A stretch of DNA of 64,000 bases from Cylicocyclus nassatus (Eukaryota; Nematoda; Chromadorea; Rhabditida; Strongylidae), in the NCBI GenBank assembly GCA_958299035.1, contig CATQJL010000316.1, forward strand, positions 19,507,676 through 19,571,675. The letters run 5' to 3'. How positions within the stretch are numbered: the stretch's first letter is position 1; every line of letters starts with the position of its first letter. Under the pieces are notes generated by a model that was given only the letters and a program-made list of their open reading frames with translations, was not told the DNA's origin and did not search any database. This document shows, one piece after another, positions 22,401-35,855 of this stretch. A program made the translations under genes and the position numbers.

Positions 22401-23504
22401 GGAAGCAAGCGGCATGCAGATAAGGTGAAATTGTGCATAAAAGGATTATTCTCAAGAAAAAAGTATTGAGTTAATGCATAATTCTTTCAAAATTTTTGAA
22501 ATTCGTCACTACAACCAGTTTCAATAAAATCTTCAGGTTTGGAACTTAATAGAGAGAGAGAGAATCTCGCGGTCAGGGTGTTTGAGTCAAAATCCCGCTG
22601 GAGCATATGGCAACAATATAAAGTGATTTATAGAAGTGTCCATAAAGTAATTTTTTTAATTTTCGATCATTAAAATTGCTGAAACGTCCACTAAAAATTT
22701 ATTTCTAATCTTAGCGTTATGACATACTCTTTTCAACAAAGAGAAGCTGGTAGTATTGGATGTTTTTGCGTAAAGTTAGAATTTCGATTTTTTTGAATTG
22801 AATTATTTATTTACATATTGATTTTCTGGAATGTATGATAGAGTTACACACTTATGGCATACATGACAATAAATAAGTTTGGTAAATTGATTAGTCCATT
22901 TAAGCATTTTTAAAACAATTTTTTCTATTTTCGGTGAAAGAATCGTGCATCAACCTTACACCTTTTTTCGAAAGCAGGCGATAAAATGATATGCAAGTTT
23001 ATTGGGTTCAGTAAGAAGTAAGCATTGTTGTAAAATGAAATGTGAAAACTATAAAGTGACTGCGGATTTTGAGCACATATAATATGAGGACAAGCACTAC
23101 ATGAACGAAAAATATCTTTGATAAAAACCCTGCAGTATTAGATTTCGTTAATTGTGTGGTAAGAAAAAGATGTGCTTTTTAGTAGTGCACAGTGTGGGGA
23201 AAAATTCTAAAAACAAATTGAGAAGCAATGGCCCCTAGAAAGGGCAAGCGGGAAAGAAAGTAGACAGTAGTCAATTTATAAAGATTGTAGGCATGGGCAG
23301 TGTTGTTGACGCACGTTCTTATCACTGACAGGGTGATTGAAAACTTTGCGTGCAGCGGACTAATCTCGATAATTCTCGATAATTTTCCCTGTGCTTGTGA
23401 TAAAAACAAATCAACGGTCAGTTGTCATTTTGAACTCGACATTTCGAAACAGAGAACATGCGTTCAGTGTGGCTTTTGGCCGTTCAAAAAGTAAAAGTTA
23501 AATA

Positions 23505-23585
23505 AATTTGAGGAAGATTTTAGTTGTTTATAAACTATATATAAAGTATAATTTGAGGAAGATTTTAGTTGTTTATAAACTATAT
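23505..23585. repeat. Perfect 36-base direct repeat with 9-base spacer
   Basis: The copies at 23505-23540 and 23550-23585 both read AATTTGAGGAAGATTTTAG... and end TTTATAAACTATAT, with no difference seen. Confidence 0.85.
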
Positions 23586-23883
23586 CGGCATTTAAACACC
23601 ATGTGAATTATGTTTCATAGGCTTTCTGGTTGCTCTTGTAAGAAAAATAAAAATCACAAATGCATATAGGTGCAGCGGCTTCTTGCAAAAAATTTAAAGA
23701 GGTCAAACTTTTCTGTTTTTTAGAGATTGCTACGTAATTAGCCCTTCAATTATTATTGATATTATACGTCATCTCTATTGTTACTATTTGAAATTTCATT
23801 GTCATAATCATTACATACAGATCACGCTTTCGATTAGTATATTAGTTGAACAATTGATACGATTTGCTATTTCTGCTTCATAG

Positions 23884-24959
23884 AAGATCTTGCCTACGCA
23901 ATTATGGAATTTTATGACAAGAAATTGAAGGACATAATACAAAGGTAGTTCCAAAGAGAATACAAAAAAGCACTATGTCAGGATATGTGACAAAGTGCCG
24001 GAAATGAAATGTCCAGAATATTGATAATGTCATATTGCGGTACTACCTTTCCATCTAAATAAAAAAAAATTCTAGCTGAAGAAAAATGGCAAGAGCTTCT
24101 CATCGGATCAGTAGTACTCTTAGCAAGCGTAGATCATATATCAAGCAAGAACGTGTACGTAATTCCTACTACTAGAAGGACCGCTAGAAAAATCATCATA
24201 TACCTTCAATTTGGAGTGTGGGTTTGGAGAATGAAGATTATTTTCAGCTTCACGATCAAGATTTGCGCCAGGACTACCTGTAACTCGGCCATGTGAATAA
24301 TCAGACTGAATGAAGGAACATGGTTTGACTCAATTGTTGCTATTCATAGGCAAGGTCAAGTGTAGCTCGAACCAGTAGTGTGAGGTCGTGTTTGGTAACA
24401 GCAGCGGCGAAGCAGGAGAGGAAGGGGAAAGGAGTGGGAGGGGGTGGAGGGGGGAGGGGGGGGGGAGGGGAAGAAAACAGCAATTTGATATGTATAACGT
24501 TTATTTTGAACACTTTTTTCACCTGATAGAAGAATTTTCTGTTGAGATGGTTTGATGCCAGTTCTTTATGCTATGACATTACAGATCTAACAATAAGCTT
24601 TTTACGAAAATTACTGAATACCATAATGAAAAGCTGTGAGTAATATGATTTTTCCCACTCTTGTTATGAAAGTTGAGGGTTGCAAAAAAACTTTTCAATT
24701 CTATTCGTAGAACACGATGTTATCGGAGATTATCAAACATTTCCTAATAAACTACATGTATCAGGATGACAGATACATAAGCCTTACCCCAGAATTTTTG
24801 AAAATTATTATTCTATCCAAACTGCAAAAATTCTTTTACGTTGAAATAAATGGAAAGAATCTTGCACTTAAAAAAATGCTGTGGCAAATTATGTTATCAA
24901 TGGCAATGATGCAAGCTGAAGAAGAAAAGCATAAAAAAGTGGTTTTTTCAACGCTATAG
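23884..24959 (+). CDS. Unrecognised helical protein, last exons of a plus-strand gene
   Basis: Proposed exons 23884-23944 (DLAYAIMEFYDKKLKDIIQ), 23982-24010 (weak donor GTCCAG), 24076-24158 (EEKWQELLIGSVVLLASVD) and 24711-24959 (phase 0, open to TAG). Phases 2, 1 and 0 agree across the joints. The predicted C-terminal 140 or so residues are almost all helix-forming, with a hydrophobic segment LLIGSVVLLASV and an acidic-basic end MMQAEEEKHKK. The 5' end is not resolved; a small ATG exon at about 23229 (MAPRKGKRER) may belong. No family is recognised. The last exon is the firmest part. Confidence 0.5.
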
Positions 24960-26038
24960 GTACAAAGTCCATCCATTATTTGAATTTTCACTTTAGTTTT
25001 ACTTTTTTGTAATGTGCTCTTTTTGTATAAAAGAAAATCGTGGTGCTCGGACATAATAGTTATGACTTTGCCATTTCTCATTCAACTTTTCCCTTAGAAT
25101 CGAAAATTCAATATTTGTCCCCAACGTGGTGAGATACAACTTTTAATACATTACAAGTACTAAATGATGTGCTTTGAAAGATATTATCTGCGCATAAACG
25201 ACTTCATGTTCTTTGGCGCAGACTTACGCATCAAACTAATAAATTGATCTGGCCAAGTGTCTTTTACAAATTTTGCAAGATATGCATAGCTAAACAAAAT
25301 CTCTTGGAGTAAAACAGAATAACAATGAAGCATTTTTCATTGCAAACTGTTTTTGCTTGGATTCTCTGCATCTTTCTCAGGAAATGAGTCTAAATTGAAA
25401 ACTGATAGCTTGCATGTGAAATGAATCTTTTCAAAAGACAATGAAATCTATTCAAAGTCCATAGTGCAGTCAACACAAAGTTCAGAAGTTATTTATAATG
25501 TTAATAAGATAAAAAGCTTCACAGTAAGTGGCTTAGTAGTTGAGAAACAAGCAAAAAAAGCGAATCACTGAGGTGCAAGATTATACGCTGATGTGATTTA
25601 GATGGCCCAAGGTTGTTTTTTAATGGATCAGGTTAGCACAAACCTGAATCAAGGAAGTTTCTTCGGTGGTCATGCAATCGAAAAATTTTCTTACAGAATT
25701 ATAATCATGGTTGTCAGAAGAATTTTCAATCGTCATTTTGTCTAATCAATGCAATCCTAAGAACATATCATACCACTTTTTGATTTTGCATTTGGCCTTG
25801 AAGTATTAATGATTATTAAGAGGTTTAAAGTGTGATTCATGATCAAAAAAACGCTAAAAGCTCTTATTAAGGCGAATTATGCAAAAATTGGCATATTAGG
25901 GCAATTTCACGTTTTGTAAGTGACCTGTCGTGTAGTTACACTTGCGGCTTTTTCCTTAATTGCAACAAACTATGAAAGCAGTTTATAGTACAAGATTGAA
26001 GGAAAGGGAGTGAGGAACAATGCTATGAGTCTTCATAA

Positions 26039-26272
26039 AAGGGCGAATATAGTTCACGGCGATTTCAGTCGCGACGCGATTTGGCAATCCGCCAGAAGTC
26101 TTTAGTATCAATACTAGCAAACTGCACGTGCACTGTGTGTATAATTTACGCAAATTGGTGAAATGTCCTATCTTCTTTACGTTTGAAATGTGCTTACAAC
26201 GAGTTGTGGACACTTGGAATATTGCCAAATCCCGTCGCGACTGAAATCGCGTGAAGTATGACCGGCTCTTAA
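26039..26272. mobile_element. Palindromic MITE family B, copy 2
   Basis: TTCACGGCGATTTCAGTCGC at the left pairs with GCGACTGAAATCGCGTGAAG at the right. The inner sequence TTTGGCAATC/ATTGCCAAA is also inverted. Confidence 0.7.
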
Positions 26273-26585
26273 GATATCGAGTGCATGAAAACCGAATAAA
26301 TAATGGAAAGAATGAGTGGTGAGGGTAAATAATCACAGGGAAGGAAGATTTCAATAACAAAGAAATAAAAGAGAAACATACTTTTGACTAGCAGCAGATA
26401 GGATGATGGACGATTATCTAGTGCAATCAGCAGACGGCCCCGCCTGACTTCCCTCGCCCCTCTCCCCCAGTTAAAATTAAGTACAACAACAAAAGTCGGT
26501 CTGCAGGAGCAGTAAAGTTTGAGTGCGACTGAGGACATTCTAAAATTGTCACACAGCAAAATCGTGAATGTTCGTCAAATTTCAG

Positions 26586-26715
26586 GTCCTGACAAGTTTT
26601 CTGCATTTATGGAAAACAACAATAAGTGCAAATGCATTGGGTGCAAGTTTGAACAAGTTCGATCAAGTCAAGCATGTAGAAACAATATTTTCCACTTTTT
26701 TCATGTTGATAAAAG
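26586..26715 (+). CDS. Isolated exon-like frame (43 residues)
   Basis: TTTCAG precedes a phase-0 frame, VLTSFLHLWKTTISANALG... continuing to ETIFSTFFMLIK, and a GTGAGT donor in phase 1 follows. The peptide is an amphipathic helix-type sequence. Flanking exons were not found; the exon at 27758, in a different phase and frame, does not fit. Confidence 0.4.
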
Positions 26716-27399
26716 GTGAGTAAAAATAAACTTGTGAAGTCTAGTTCAACGTGAACACAAATCGCAACCCATCCCCTTTCCTCCCTACCCCCCCCCCCCC
26801 CCTCACCCCACTCCTCAATGCAATAATTTTTGTACCTATGCCGGAAAATAGTGCTCAAGTCCTCGCCTATTCTCTCCCCTCCACTCACCATCCAAAGTTA
26901 TCGTAACGTCCTCCCACTCAACAACGAGTTGGTAGGAAAGATGGATTTGGAGGTATTTGCGAAATCTTGATATTGTTACATTTTTGTTATTGATTTGTTC
27001 TGATAATGTATCGCAATAGTACCCGTGTAGTCCTTTCAATTCGACTCGGATGATGATTGATTGATTGATGACTCGTGATTTTTTGCTGTAACCTAGTGAT
27101 TGCTTCTTCACACAATAGAAAGGACTGCATTGCTTTTGTATGTGTTATTTCTGGTTTAATTTTCGCGGGTTGATGAAGAAGCGGGAAAATTTGCATGAGC
27201 CCGGCTTGTTCAACCAAGAGTACTGAATCAGAGCGCAGACAATTTCGTGCTGCTAGGCTTCCCGTCGTCTAGCCATTGGTAAAGATTTGTATTGCTTTTG
27301 CATGTACTTGACATTCATACAAATGAGGAAACGACCAAAGGGAGGTGCTCTCCCACTCCCCCTTCCCTCTCCCGCACCTCCGTAAATAGTGGCGAAATC

Positions 27400-27839
27400 T
27401 TACGAAGTTAAGCGCATGAGTAGTAGTATATTGTGTAAACAATTTGTTTCTGCTTGCAAATACCAATCTTCAGATTTTCCAAAAATCGATTCAGGCCTGC
27501 AAAAAAATTTTTTAAGTTCGTGATCGTCACTCCCATCTTCTGAAAATTTCGGGGTTGAAGGCTTATTAAAACGCTCATAAGCTTCCCAAAGTCGAAGCCT
27601 CAGAAGTGACGGTAATTTGGAAACCTGTTCCCCATAAAAAGTGAAAGTTGTTTGAATAAAATTAGAGAAAAGAAATTTTGTACAATAAACAGCAAAAACT
27701 AAAGAATATCGTAAACCTTGTGCAAACCCTGTAATACGTTCGAAATCTTTCTTTTAGCGGTACTTTGAACCGCAGATTCTCGCTTCAGGACCCGCCAGTA
27801 CCACTCGCCGATAAACGAGAAAAAGCTTTTCTTGCAGTC
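27400..27839 (-). CDS. Unrecognised minus-strand gene, last two exons
   Basis: Exon 27839-27717 reads DCKKSFFSFIGEWYWRVLKR... and ends GLHK/GTTTAC. After a 92-base intron ending GAACAG, exon 27624-27400 reads VSKLPSLLRLRLWEAYERFN... and has a charged middle (SEDGSDDHELKK) before TAA. Both joints are phase 0, and the combined 115 residues have natural composition. The acceptor GGGGAACAG is weak, and upstream exons are unknown. Shadow frames on both strands overlap it. No family is recognised. Confidence 0.5.
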
Positions 27840-28272
27840 CTCTCAAAAGCAACCACGGTTTGGAAGTGCCAAGAACAAGATGAATAGGATTGGAAGCTAG
27901 TGATGCAAACAAATAATTTGATTTCTCATGATTGAAAATGCTCATCAAAGCTTATCTAGTTCTTGATGCCTTCTTTGAATTTTTACCTTCTTGTTGTAGT
28001 TTTTTCCTTCCGGCTACATTGTCATTATTTTTCTGCTTATCATTTTGAGCGCGAAGAACTAACAATAAGAATGAAAAAGAATGATCGCGTAATCACTCCG
28101 AAAAGAGCTATGAAGAGAATGCACTTTTTGCAGCTCTTTTACCAGATAATTTCGCAAATGAGAAGAATAAGTTTGGCGACGTTGTCTGTACCATAGATAG
28201 AAGTAAGGGGTCTATCATACGATAAACCTCGTGAAAACAACTAGACTGAGAACGAGAGATTTCTAAAAAAAA

Positions 28273-28310
28273 CCAGTGCTTCACCTCCGCTTCGCGGAGG
28301 TTCGCACTGG
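28273..28310. repeat. Strong two-step hairpin
   Basis: CCAGTGC and GCACTGG enclose CCTCCGC-TTC-GCGGAGG, giving two stacked perfect 7-base stems. The function is unknown; it could be the tip of a foldback repeat. Confidence 0.7.
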
Positions 28311-28639
28311 CTCTCCTATCCGTTTGCGTTTCTCATGTTCGCATATTGATGACTTTGAAACCCACCATGCGATGCTGAACATCACAAATGACTAGTAAAC
28401 AACTGTCCATTTTCGAAGCATCTCCATGTAAGATCGGTAATTTTGAGGAAAAAAACTTGTCGAAAAGGAACACCTGCGAATTTGATTAGATTACTGAATT
28501 CGTTTTGGCTTGGTAGCCGTCATAAGGATAATAGTCACTTTGAGCTAAATTTCCATGCAAAAACCTTTCCAAGTCTGAAGGTAAAACCTTGCAATCGACT
28601 GTTTAAGCGATCACCACTTCTTGGCGCTGTTGTCGCAGA

Positions 28640-28960
28640 AAAGCATACTTTTTGAGCTCATTTTGGGCTAGAATTCGTGAGGCGCAGATGTACTTGTCAG
28701 GCAAATCATGACTTCGCAAAAAGTCGAATTAACCTAGCTTTGCGTGCCAAAAGCCGCGTGGGCCCGTTTGGCGCGCAGTTTCTAAAGGTCCTAAATATCG
28801 GATCAGCTTGTGCTTTTGCACTTTTTACCTACATGCTGGCAGGATGCCATGACCAAAATTTCAGCTCAAGACCTTGCCTACAAAACGCTCTATGAATTTC
28901 GTGACAGACAGACATAAACACATACACACAGACAGACAGACACGCGCTTTATTATAAGTC
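28640..28960. mobile_element. Helentron-like fragment with GACA microsatellite
   Basis: The end reads GACAGACAGACA...CGCGCTTTATTATAAG, the mirror of the TTATATATAAAGC...TGTCTGT ends at 48649 and 41970. The body is non-coding. Confidence 0.45.
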
Positions 28961-31900
28961 ATGATACGGTTTTGCCAGATTCTCGCTGAAAGTAGATATT
29001 GAGGCTTGACGACGTTGTCAGCGTGAAACTAGAGGTCAAAAGCTACAATATGATATGCACTTTGCTAGAATTAGGTCCAGAATAACGAGAAAAGGGTATC
29101 AGAGCGAAATACCCCATGCGCCGCGTTTGGGGTAGCGTGGTAGCTCGCAATATGTGGAGGCGAAGACATGCAAAGGAGAAAGAGTAGACGACCCTCTGGT
29201 CATTTAGCTCTAGTCACAGACCTTGCGGGTTCTAAATGAAACCCCGAACATTATATACCATTCTGATGGTCATGATAATACTGGCAGCAGTGACAACGTC
29301 GACGACATTAAGAATCACTCCTTAAAGAGATGAACCTACATTTTTGTGCGAGACCACGCGCATAATTCAAGCACAGTTCCTCGGTTTTTTTTTTGAACTC
29401 CGCAGCTTTCGTGATTTTTTGAGACTCGTATTCTGAATGATTTCAATCAAGTCTTTGAAGACCTATCCTAGAGAAGTTCAGACAAAAATCATGCTCTTGG
29501 CACAAAAATGGCTATAAAACGCAATTTTCCGGTTTGCTGAAATATTTTCGAGATATTACTAACTATACTTGCTTCACTCATGATCGTCCTGATTTAGCTA
29601 TGAGCTCAACATTCGGGGGTCCGCCCCATATAATTTCTGTTCTTTTTAGGTAAAGGGTGGGTTCTTTTATGTCGGTCATTGTCAGATTCAAGGTCTAGAG
29701 CGCTTGGCTCTATGTATCGAGGGTATAACTCTAGCCGAGATAAATGGTACTACCAATATGGTCTAAAAGACTGTGATGACTTACCATCCCTGTTGCATTT
29801 CTGCACTAAAGCGCTCCTGTGGTAGATAAGTCTTCGTTGCTGTGTCTTTTTTAGAACTATGGACACTCCTTATTGCGAGACGTAAATTTCATTACTGCCC
29901 TGTTTTAACTCTGAAGTAATTGACCATAAAGATTGATAAGCTTTCGTTCTTCTAAATGTAAACTAACGAATCAATAGATTAACAGAACTGATTAGTGATT
30001 CGTCGTGGCGATCTGTCTTTTCCGTCGTGCCCCTATTATAAAAATTCAGCTCTACTGGTTTACGCACAAAGGACTTTTATAAGCCACATACATGCCAACT
30101 AACAAACTTACAGCGTTAGAGTTTGTAAGTGTATGGAAACGTCTTGACTTTAATACTCTCTGCTGGCGTCATCGAGGGCGTACACATCGCCTTTGAGAGA
30201 AGTCAAGAAGGGTAATTCTTGTATACTGTAGTGCAAAATGGCCGTTTACTGCTAGAACATCCCGAATAAAGTGCTGCGCGATTTTGATTTGTTGGATACA
30301 CAGCGCCAGCATTCTCGAGTCTTTCAGTCTCGGAATGAAACGCGTCTTAGCTGCGCCTTATCATCAAGACATCGTCACCTTTTGGTAGAAGCAACTGTCA
30401 ACGGCACGTGTTGCTTGATATCACGTGAATGTTCAACTAAACTCAGACCAACAGCAGAAATGCATAAGATCGAAATAAAAAGTCCCAACAATAAGATTGC
30501 TTTTTTTTCAGCTTCTAGGATGGAAGAGATACTTGCTATCTTATGGGAATCTCAATATTCTACAATGAATCTCCAAAAATTACCGTGGCAAAAGTGCAAG
30601 AGACTTTCTTCAACATCGAATTGAGCAGCAGGTCAGAATTTGAACACTTTCAGCGCGATCTATAGTAGAAGTTGTCGCTGGTTTGACGATCATTATAGTA
30701 ATGCTTCGAATAAAAACTACATCTTAAGTCAGCGTAGTAGGCTGCATCCATTTGCAGTTCCTTGGTAGAATAATCACTTTGACTTCTGACCAATTCTTTG
30801 TTAAGATTTTTGGGTTACCTCGGTACTCAGTCCACTGCAACAAGTTGCTTTACCAGGTGTTGCAAGAAACAAAGTGAACAATATATCAAGCACTATTAGG
30901 AAGAGCAAGCCTTGAAACATCTGGCAAGAATTAGTTGGCGCATTAATGAAATCTGTTATGGTTCAATATAGAGCAGAGCTAAAGCTGGAAATAGTGAATG
31001 AGATGACAAATTGATCAAATCAGTAAGGTTTAGGGTCACATTATTCACTCACTGGCTATAGAAAGTTTGATATAAAAAGTGGGCCAGTTGTTTATTTTCC
31101 TTGCTTGTTCCAATTTTGAGGGTTTATAAATAATAAACTGAACTTTGGAAGATTGGAAACTGAACCAGAAGTCTAGGGAGCAAAATTTGCGAACAAGTCC
31201 AATGATGTGACGCCGAGACGACACGGCGACAAGAGCGATTTGCTATCACATCATCATCGCCTCAAACCCATGCATGTCTCGCGCGATATGGTCCAAGTCC
31301 GTAGAGAGCATTAATCATTGCGTGCTAACCGGTTGCAGATCATCAGCGAAGTGAAATTGTGATAACAGTTAGTTTAACACGGATCAACACAGATTATCGC
31401 GCATAATCTCCATCTTACACATTTCGTATCGTTAACTACTTCTTGAGTTATTTCTTGGAGATTCTTTTGCTATCAGTCCTCTCTTTTATCATATGCTTTA
31501 TTATGGGCAAGCTATTTTTTGCTCAGTGCACTTGATATGAGCACTACCTTAGCACTAAAACATCAAAACAATAAAATGTCTCTCAAGAAATCATGGATGT
31601 TTCTGACCAACGAAAGATCAAATAAAATTCTCGATTAACAAAAGATCTTAGACATTTTTAGAAGTCAAGCAAGTGATTGCATGGACGGGGTTAACAAATA
31701 AGTAAACAAAGTAATAACACGAACTGTCACGACAGACGAAAAATAGCGTAGAAAAGGAAAAATAGAATGGTTGGTGAATAAATTGTAATCCCACTAATGT
31801 GAGAACAGTGCGATGGAAGTGATGTGAAATGAGATTTTGTGATATATATAAACCAAAAGAAAAGTCTTGAACGAACATAATAAGAAAGAATAAATAAAGG

Positions 31901-33880
31901 ATTTAACAAAATGAGGGAAGTGAATATATTTTAGGACGAGTAGGATTGTATAATCGTGACTGACAGATCGAACAAATTGATTATATGATTGAATGACATA
32001 ACAGAATGAATGCAACTCCATCCTTTTAAGATTGGTAAGCTTGGTAGGGAGAAAAGTTCCCTGCCGATACGTCGCGATAGTCGCCATAGAAAATGTTGGC
32101 CACCAAGAGCTACATCTCTAAGGAAAAATCTCACATCCTTCACTATAACCTCGACAAATCAAACATTTACACCATCAATCCTTTTAGGCTCCTTTTTTCA
32201 CAAAAATACATTTTTGATTACTTCTTGGGCTGAAGTCAATTGCTTGCGGGTCTATTAACCAATCAAAATCATAACTTTACGAAAAGTTGACGGACCCACT
32301 TTGCAGGCCAAAGGCCATGAGGACCTGATTGATGCGCCATATTTGAAGAAATCGTTCATCGGATCCGCTCGTAATTTTGTATGTTGAACCTACCACATGT
32401 AGTAGCATGTGATACGCAAAAAATAGGATCAAGACTTTTGCTGGAACGCGGTTCACAAATTTATGACAAAACAGATTTTCAGACGCGCATACAAAAGAAC
32501 AGACGGTTCTTACTATAGTAAAAAAGATAGATGTAATTGATGTATAACTGAAAAAGAGTTCGCATAGCCATGAACAAGATGAGCTGGTTGTGGAATGGTA
32601 GTCGTGAGTTTATGAAGAGAGACTACGTGTTCAAATTTACGAAGTACTGCGATAAAAGAATGAACTAAAGACGATAGCCTACACGTTGATTTGTTTGTTT
32701 ACATTCAGCGTTACGGCATCAGATCAAAGGGCGGTAGAGGGCTACAAAGTGTAACGCAACTGTCCCAAATGCTCCTTGACCTTTACATGATAGAGCATGT
32801 TGGTAGCAAATGGAAAGTGTACATCAGCAGAAAACAAAGTAATCCGAACTTACTATGTACTTGAAACTTGAGGTTTTCATTGGCATTCAAAAGATCATCG
32901 AGGATTAAGGAATTTGCAAATTTCAATATCAGATATAGCAATCTTCGGTTCTTCAAAAATCTTGCAAGTAATAAATGTGCCGATTGATCGATAGCAGTCT
33001 AGCGAACATCAGTGAAAAGGGCGAAGGATGCCATTATTCAGTTTTTGTCTTCATCGTGCACATTCCGAGATCGCTTGGTGGAACATTTGACAAATGGCAT
33101 TTAATAATGGAGAGGGGAAACTTACATAAGACTTATCAGATTATTTCCTTCGAGGAAGTTCGATTAAACTGAGATAGAATCTTGCATAGCTTTGCTGTGT
33201 GAGTCTATTCTTTTAAAACTTGGTAAATTTTATTTGAATTCTGCCTTCGGCCAGATGGTGAAAAGCGTATATGAAAGGAGAGCATAATGCAACAGAAGTA
33301 CCGCGTGTGTTCACTCTCTTCTACAAGCCATATTGTCCCAGAGTTCTGTTACAAAAAGTATCACACAAAATATATGGAGAACCAAGGGAGCCATTGTATT
33401 AGGCTGGCCCATAAATTCGTTCGCACTCTTTTCAAAAGTACATGATTTCTCAATTTCTCAATGTAGTAGCACATTTTAGTACTGTTCAAAAGAGGAAATC
33501 ATCAAATCGCTTCACAACACCATTCAAGAAGCATTTCTTAATACGCAAAAACTGCTGAGATAGAAGCTGTGGAACAAAGTCACACAAATTTTGATTTTTT
33601 AATATAGAGTGGCCAAACGTCTAAAGCTTGCAAAAAAATCGAAAAGGTTGTGGTCAACTTTACGTCTTCTTACTTCTTTTTCCCATTAAGAAAATTTTCT
33701 GCTAATTGAACAGAATTTGCGAAATTCGAGAGAAATCCCAATATCAAGTTTCCCGTTTCCTAGTACGCTCGAACATTTTAACTTTATGAAGAAAAGTTTG
33801 ATCAGCACACGTTTTGCTTAGATACAGTACTAAAACCTATAACAATAACTGTTCCGATTTATACTGCAAAATTTCTAGCT
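28960..33880. other. Long stretch without a supported gene
   Basis: A 117-codon frame (30271-30624, plus) and a 97-codon frame (31794-32087, minus) occur, but neither has convincing splice context or composition. A 65-codon frame at 32975-33172 is equally unsupported. A diverged foldback copy lies at about 30740-30810, and a mariner-like TTAGGCTGGCCCATAAATTC terminus at 33401. Confidence 0.4.
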
Positions 33881-33887
33881 CTTCTAG

Positions 33888-34087
33888 TTTTGGAGATTGC
33901 GTGTTAAAAAGTCTTTTGAATGCTATTGTAAAGCGCATGATTTCATCTCCCAAACCTGTGCAAATATTTCAAAAATTAAGAAATTGGGAATTTTCAAAAA
34001 CAGTGCAAACGGACTTTTTGGGTAACCTAACAATTCGCTGTGTCACCTCTGCTTTGCAGGACCCGCATTGTCCATTATAAAAGGTAG
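33888..34087 (+). CDS. Possible small terminal exons, unrecognised
   Basis: After TTCTAG, a frame reads FWRLRVKKSFECYCKAHDF... to GLFG/GTAACC. A 38-base intron with a good TTTGCAG acceptor leads to TRIVHYKR and a stop. The intron is at the lower size limit. A competing frame (33814-34080) is also open, so the coding frame is uncertain. Confidence 0.3.
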
Positions 34088-35142
34088 GTTCTATTTATAG
34101 CACATCTTTCGAATCTTTGCTAAACTGACTAAAACGAATAAATCAATTGAAATTTTGATTAAGGACGAAACACCCTAGCAACAAGAACCTTAAATGCTTC
34201 CAATTACTGCGAATCTTTTTAAACTGCATTTTTGGTACAGGTATAGGTATATTTTGGTATTGGTATTTTTATTTTTTATTTTATTTTTTTTATTTTTGGT
34301 ATAGGAACATTTGTGATAGCAATCAGGAATGTGAAAATGTGATGAACTAATCTGCAACTGATATGTGTGCATCAATATTAAGGGCTAGAAGCACTAATCC
34401 AAATCAAATCATCACATCATAAAAATGCTAAAGAACGGTTAAAAATCAAAAAGCCAAAAATGGAACCTTAAGCAGGCCTAGTTCTTTAGAATATGAAACA
34501 ACCTCACTTCCAGAACAATACTTTATTGGAAAAGGGACAAAATAACATGCTTATTTTAACTTGTGGATTCTTTTAAAATATAACAACATAGTGAGGACTA
34601 TAACGCATTCCACAATGTGCATAGCGAATATGTGAAACAAGTCATTATCCATAAAGACTTGGAGAGCCGATTGAAGGTAGAGTATTCTGACGTTTACTTG
34701 AAAGATTATATAGTGACTGTCCACACGTGACCCTAAGAAATTTACTGAGTGATCAGACACGTAAACACTCATTTACTACCATAGCCATTAGCCATATGAA
34801 CACTTCTTACTAAGGACACTTCTCGAAGAAAAAAGTTTGATAAACAGTTCTCGAGGCAGTAAATCAACCTCGGAAAGATACAGTCAAGGAACAAGGTGAC
34901 TTGAATGGTCATCCTGCCTCTTTTATACATAGGTGTGTAATACCTATATTTATATATAGGTGTGTAACATTTGTGAATGATTAATAGCATCAACTTCATT
35001 TTCACGCTTATAAAGCTGTGCATGTTCGTGAAGGTAGGTGAGACTGCGGTCATTGCTCACACATTAAGCTGTCCTTCCTCCTGTCAAACGCTTTTCTGCT
35101 ATCAGATGTCAGCTTTTTATTATCTGAAGCGGTTTCAAAAAC

Positions 35143-35361
35143 TACGGGGTTGTTTGACAATTTGGGGTCCTGTGACGTCCTGCGCGAGCAATGGCCGCAG
35201 TTCTACCCCGGCTTTCACGGTCAGGACAGCGTAAGATGGTTAACAACTGAACTATAGGGATGAAATCGAAAGAGGTAAGAGCGGAGAACATTATCGTAAA
35301 GGAATGGGAAATCCAGTCAAGATTACGAGTGAAATAGTCTAGCCAACCGTCAAACAACGCT
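35143..35361. mobile_element. MITE with GTTGTTTGAC inverted ends
   Basis: TACGGGGTTGTTTGACAATT at the left is inverted at the right as GCCAACCGTCAAACAACG. About 219 bases, non-coding. Confidence 0.55.
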
Positions 35362-35855
35362 ATACTTTGTGCTATCTTTGGTTTTATTTTGTGTAGCTGA
35401 AGCTAATCATAATCGTCATCAAACTGATTTCACATAGAATCAAAAACATACAACATGTTTCATTATCAGGTCTCCAAATCTTCACGTGCATGGCTGCTGC
35501 GCTGCCTATTTGATTAAAGCAATTTTCAGGTTTGCTCACTCGACTTCTGTTATTTTAGAGGTTGCTTACTAAATGCACTCTCCAAGGATAGTTGAAACTC
35601 GAGCTTTCTAGCTAACTTAATATCATTCTGGGAAGGCTCGAAACGAGCTGGCAGGCAGCCAAAATTGCAGTCTAATTATAAGGGAAAAGACCGGCCATAG
35701 GCTCCCTAACAAGCATAATTAGTAACATATTCGTAATTACTATGTTAAAAAAACTCCTGTGGGCCATGTTTTAGCGAATTCTCGGGAATATTAGACCACC
35801 AGCGAAGTGGCCATTTATCCGTTGAACTATATTCCAGAATTATAGCTGACTCGTC

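Larger units (their letters stand above)
19578..23880. other. Repeat-rich stretch without a firm gene
   Basis: Upstream exons of tps would be expected at the start of this stretch, but none could be fixed. It holds the foldback cluster, a 16-base G run at about 21075, a palindromic MITE at 22191-22400 and the 36-base direct repeat at 23505-23585. An 80-codon minus frame (21583-21825) after a good acceptor is phenylalanine-rich and unconvincing. Confidence 0.4.
24960..27390. other. No firm gene; MITE and one isolated exon-like frame
   Basis: Holds the MITE at 26039-26272 and a poly-C run near 26787. A frame at 26586-26715 follows ATTTCAG, reads VLTSFLHLWKTTISANALG... and ends AAAAG/GTGAGT. 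That frame has good splice sites and looks like a true exon, but I could not connect it. Confidence 0.35.

Noticed and set aside
27758..27887. Plus-strand frame GTLNRRFSLQDPPVPLADKR... after a good TTTTAG
   Set aside because: It overlaps the minus-strand exon 27717-27839, which links in phase to a further exon. The plus frame could not be joined to any other exon.
27963..28196. Plus-strand 77-codon frame with a hydrophobic start
   Set aside because: Attractive signal-like N-terminus, but the region is AT-rich, the opposite strand is equally open, and no promoter or poly(A) support was seen.
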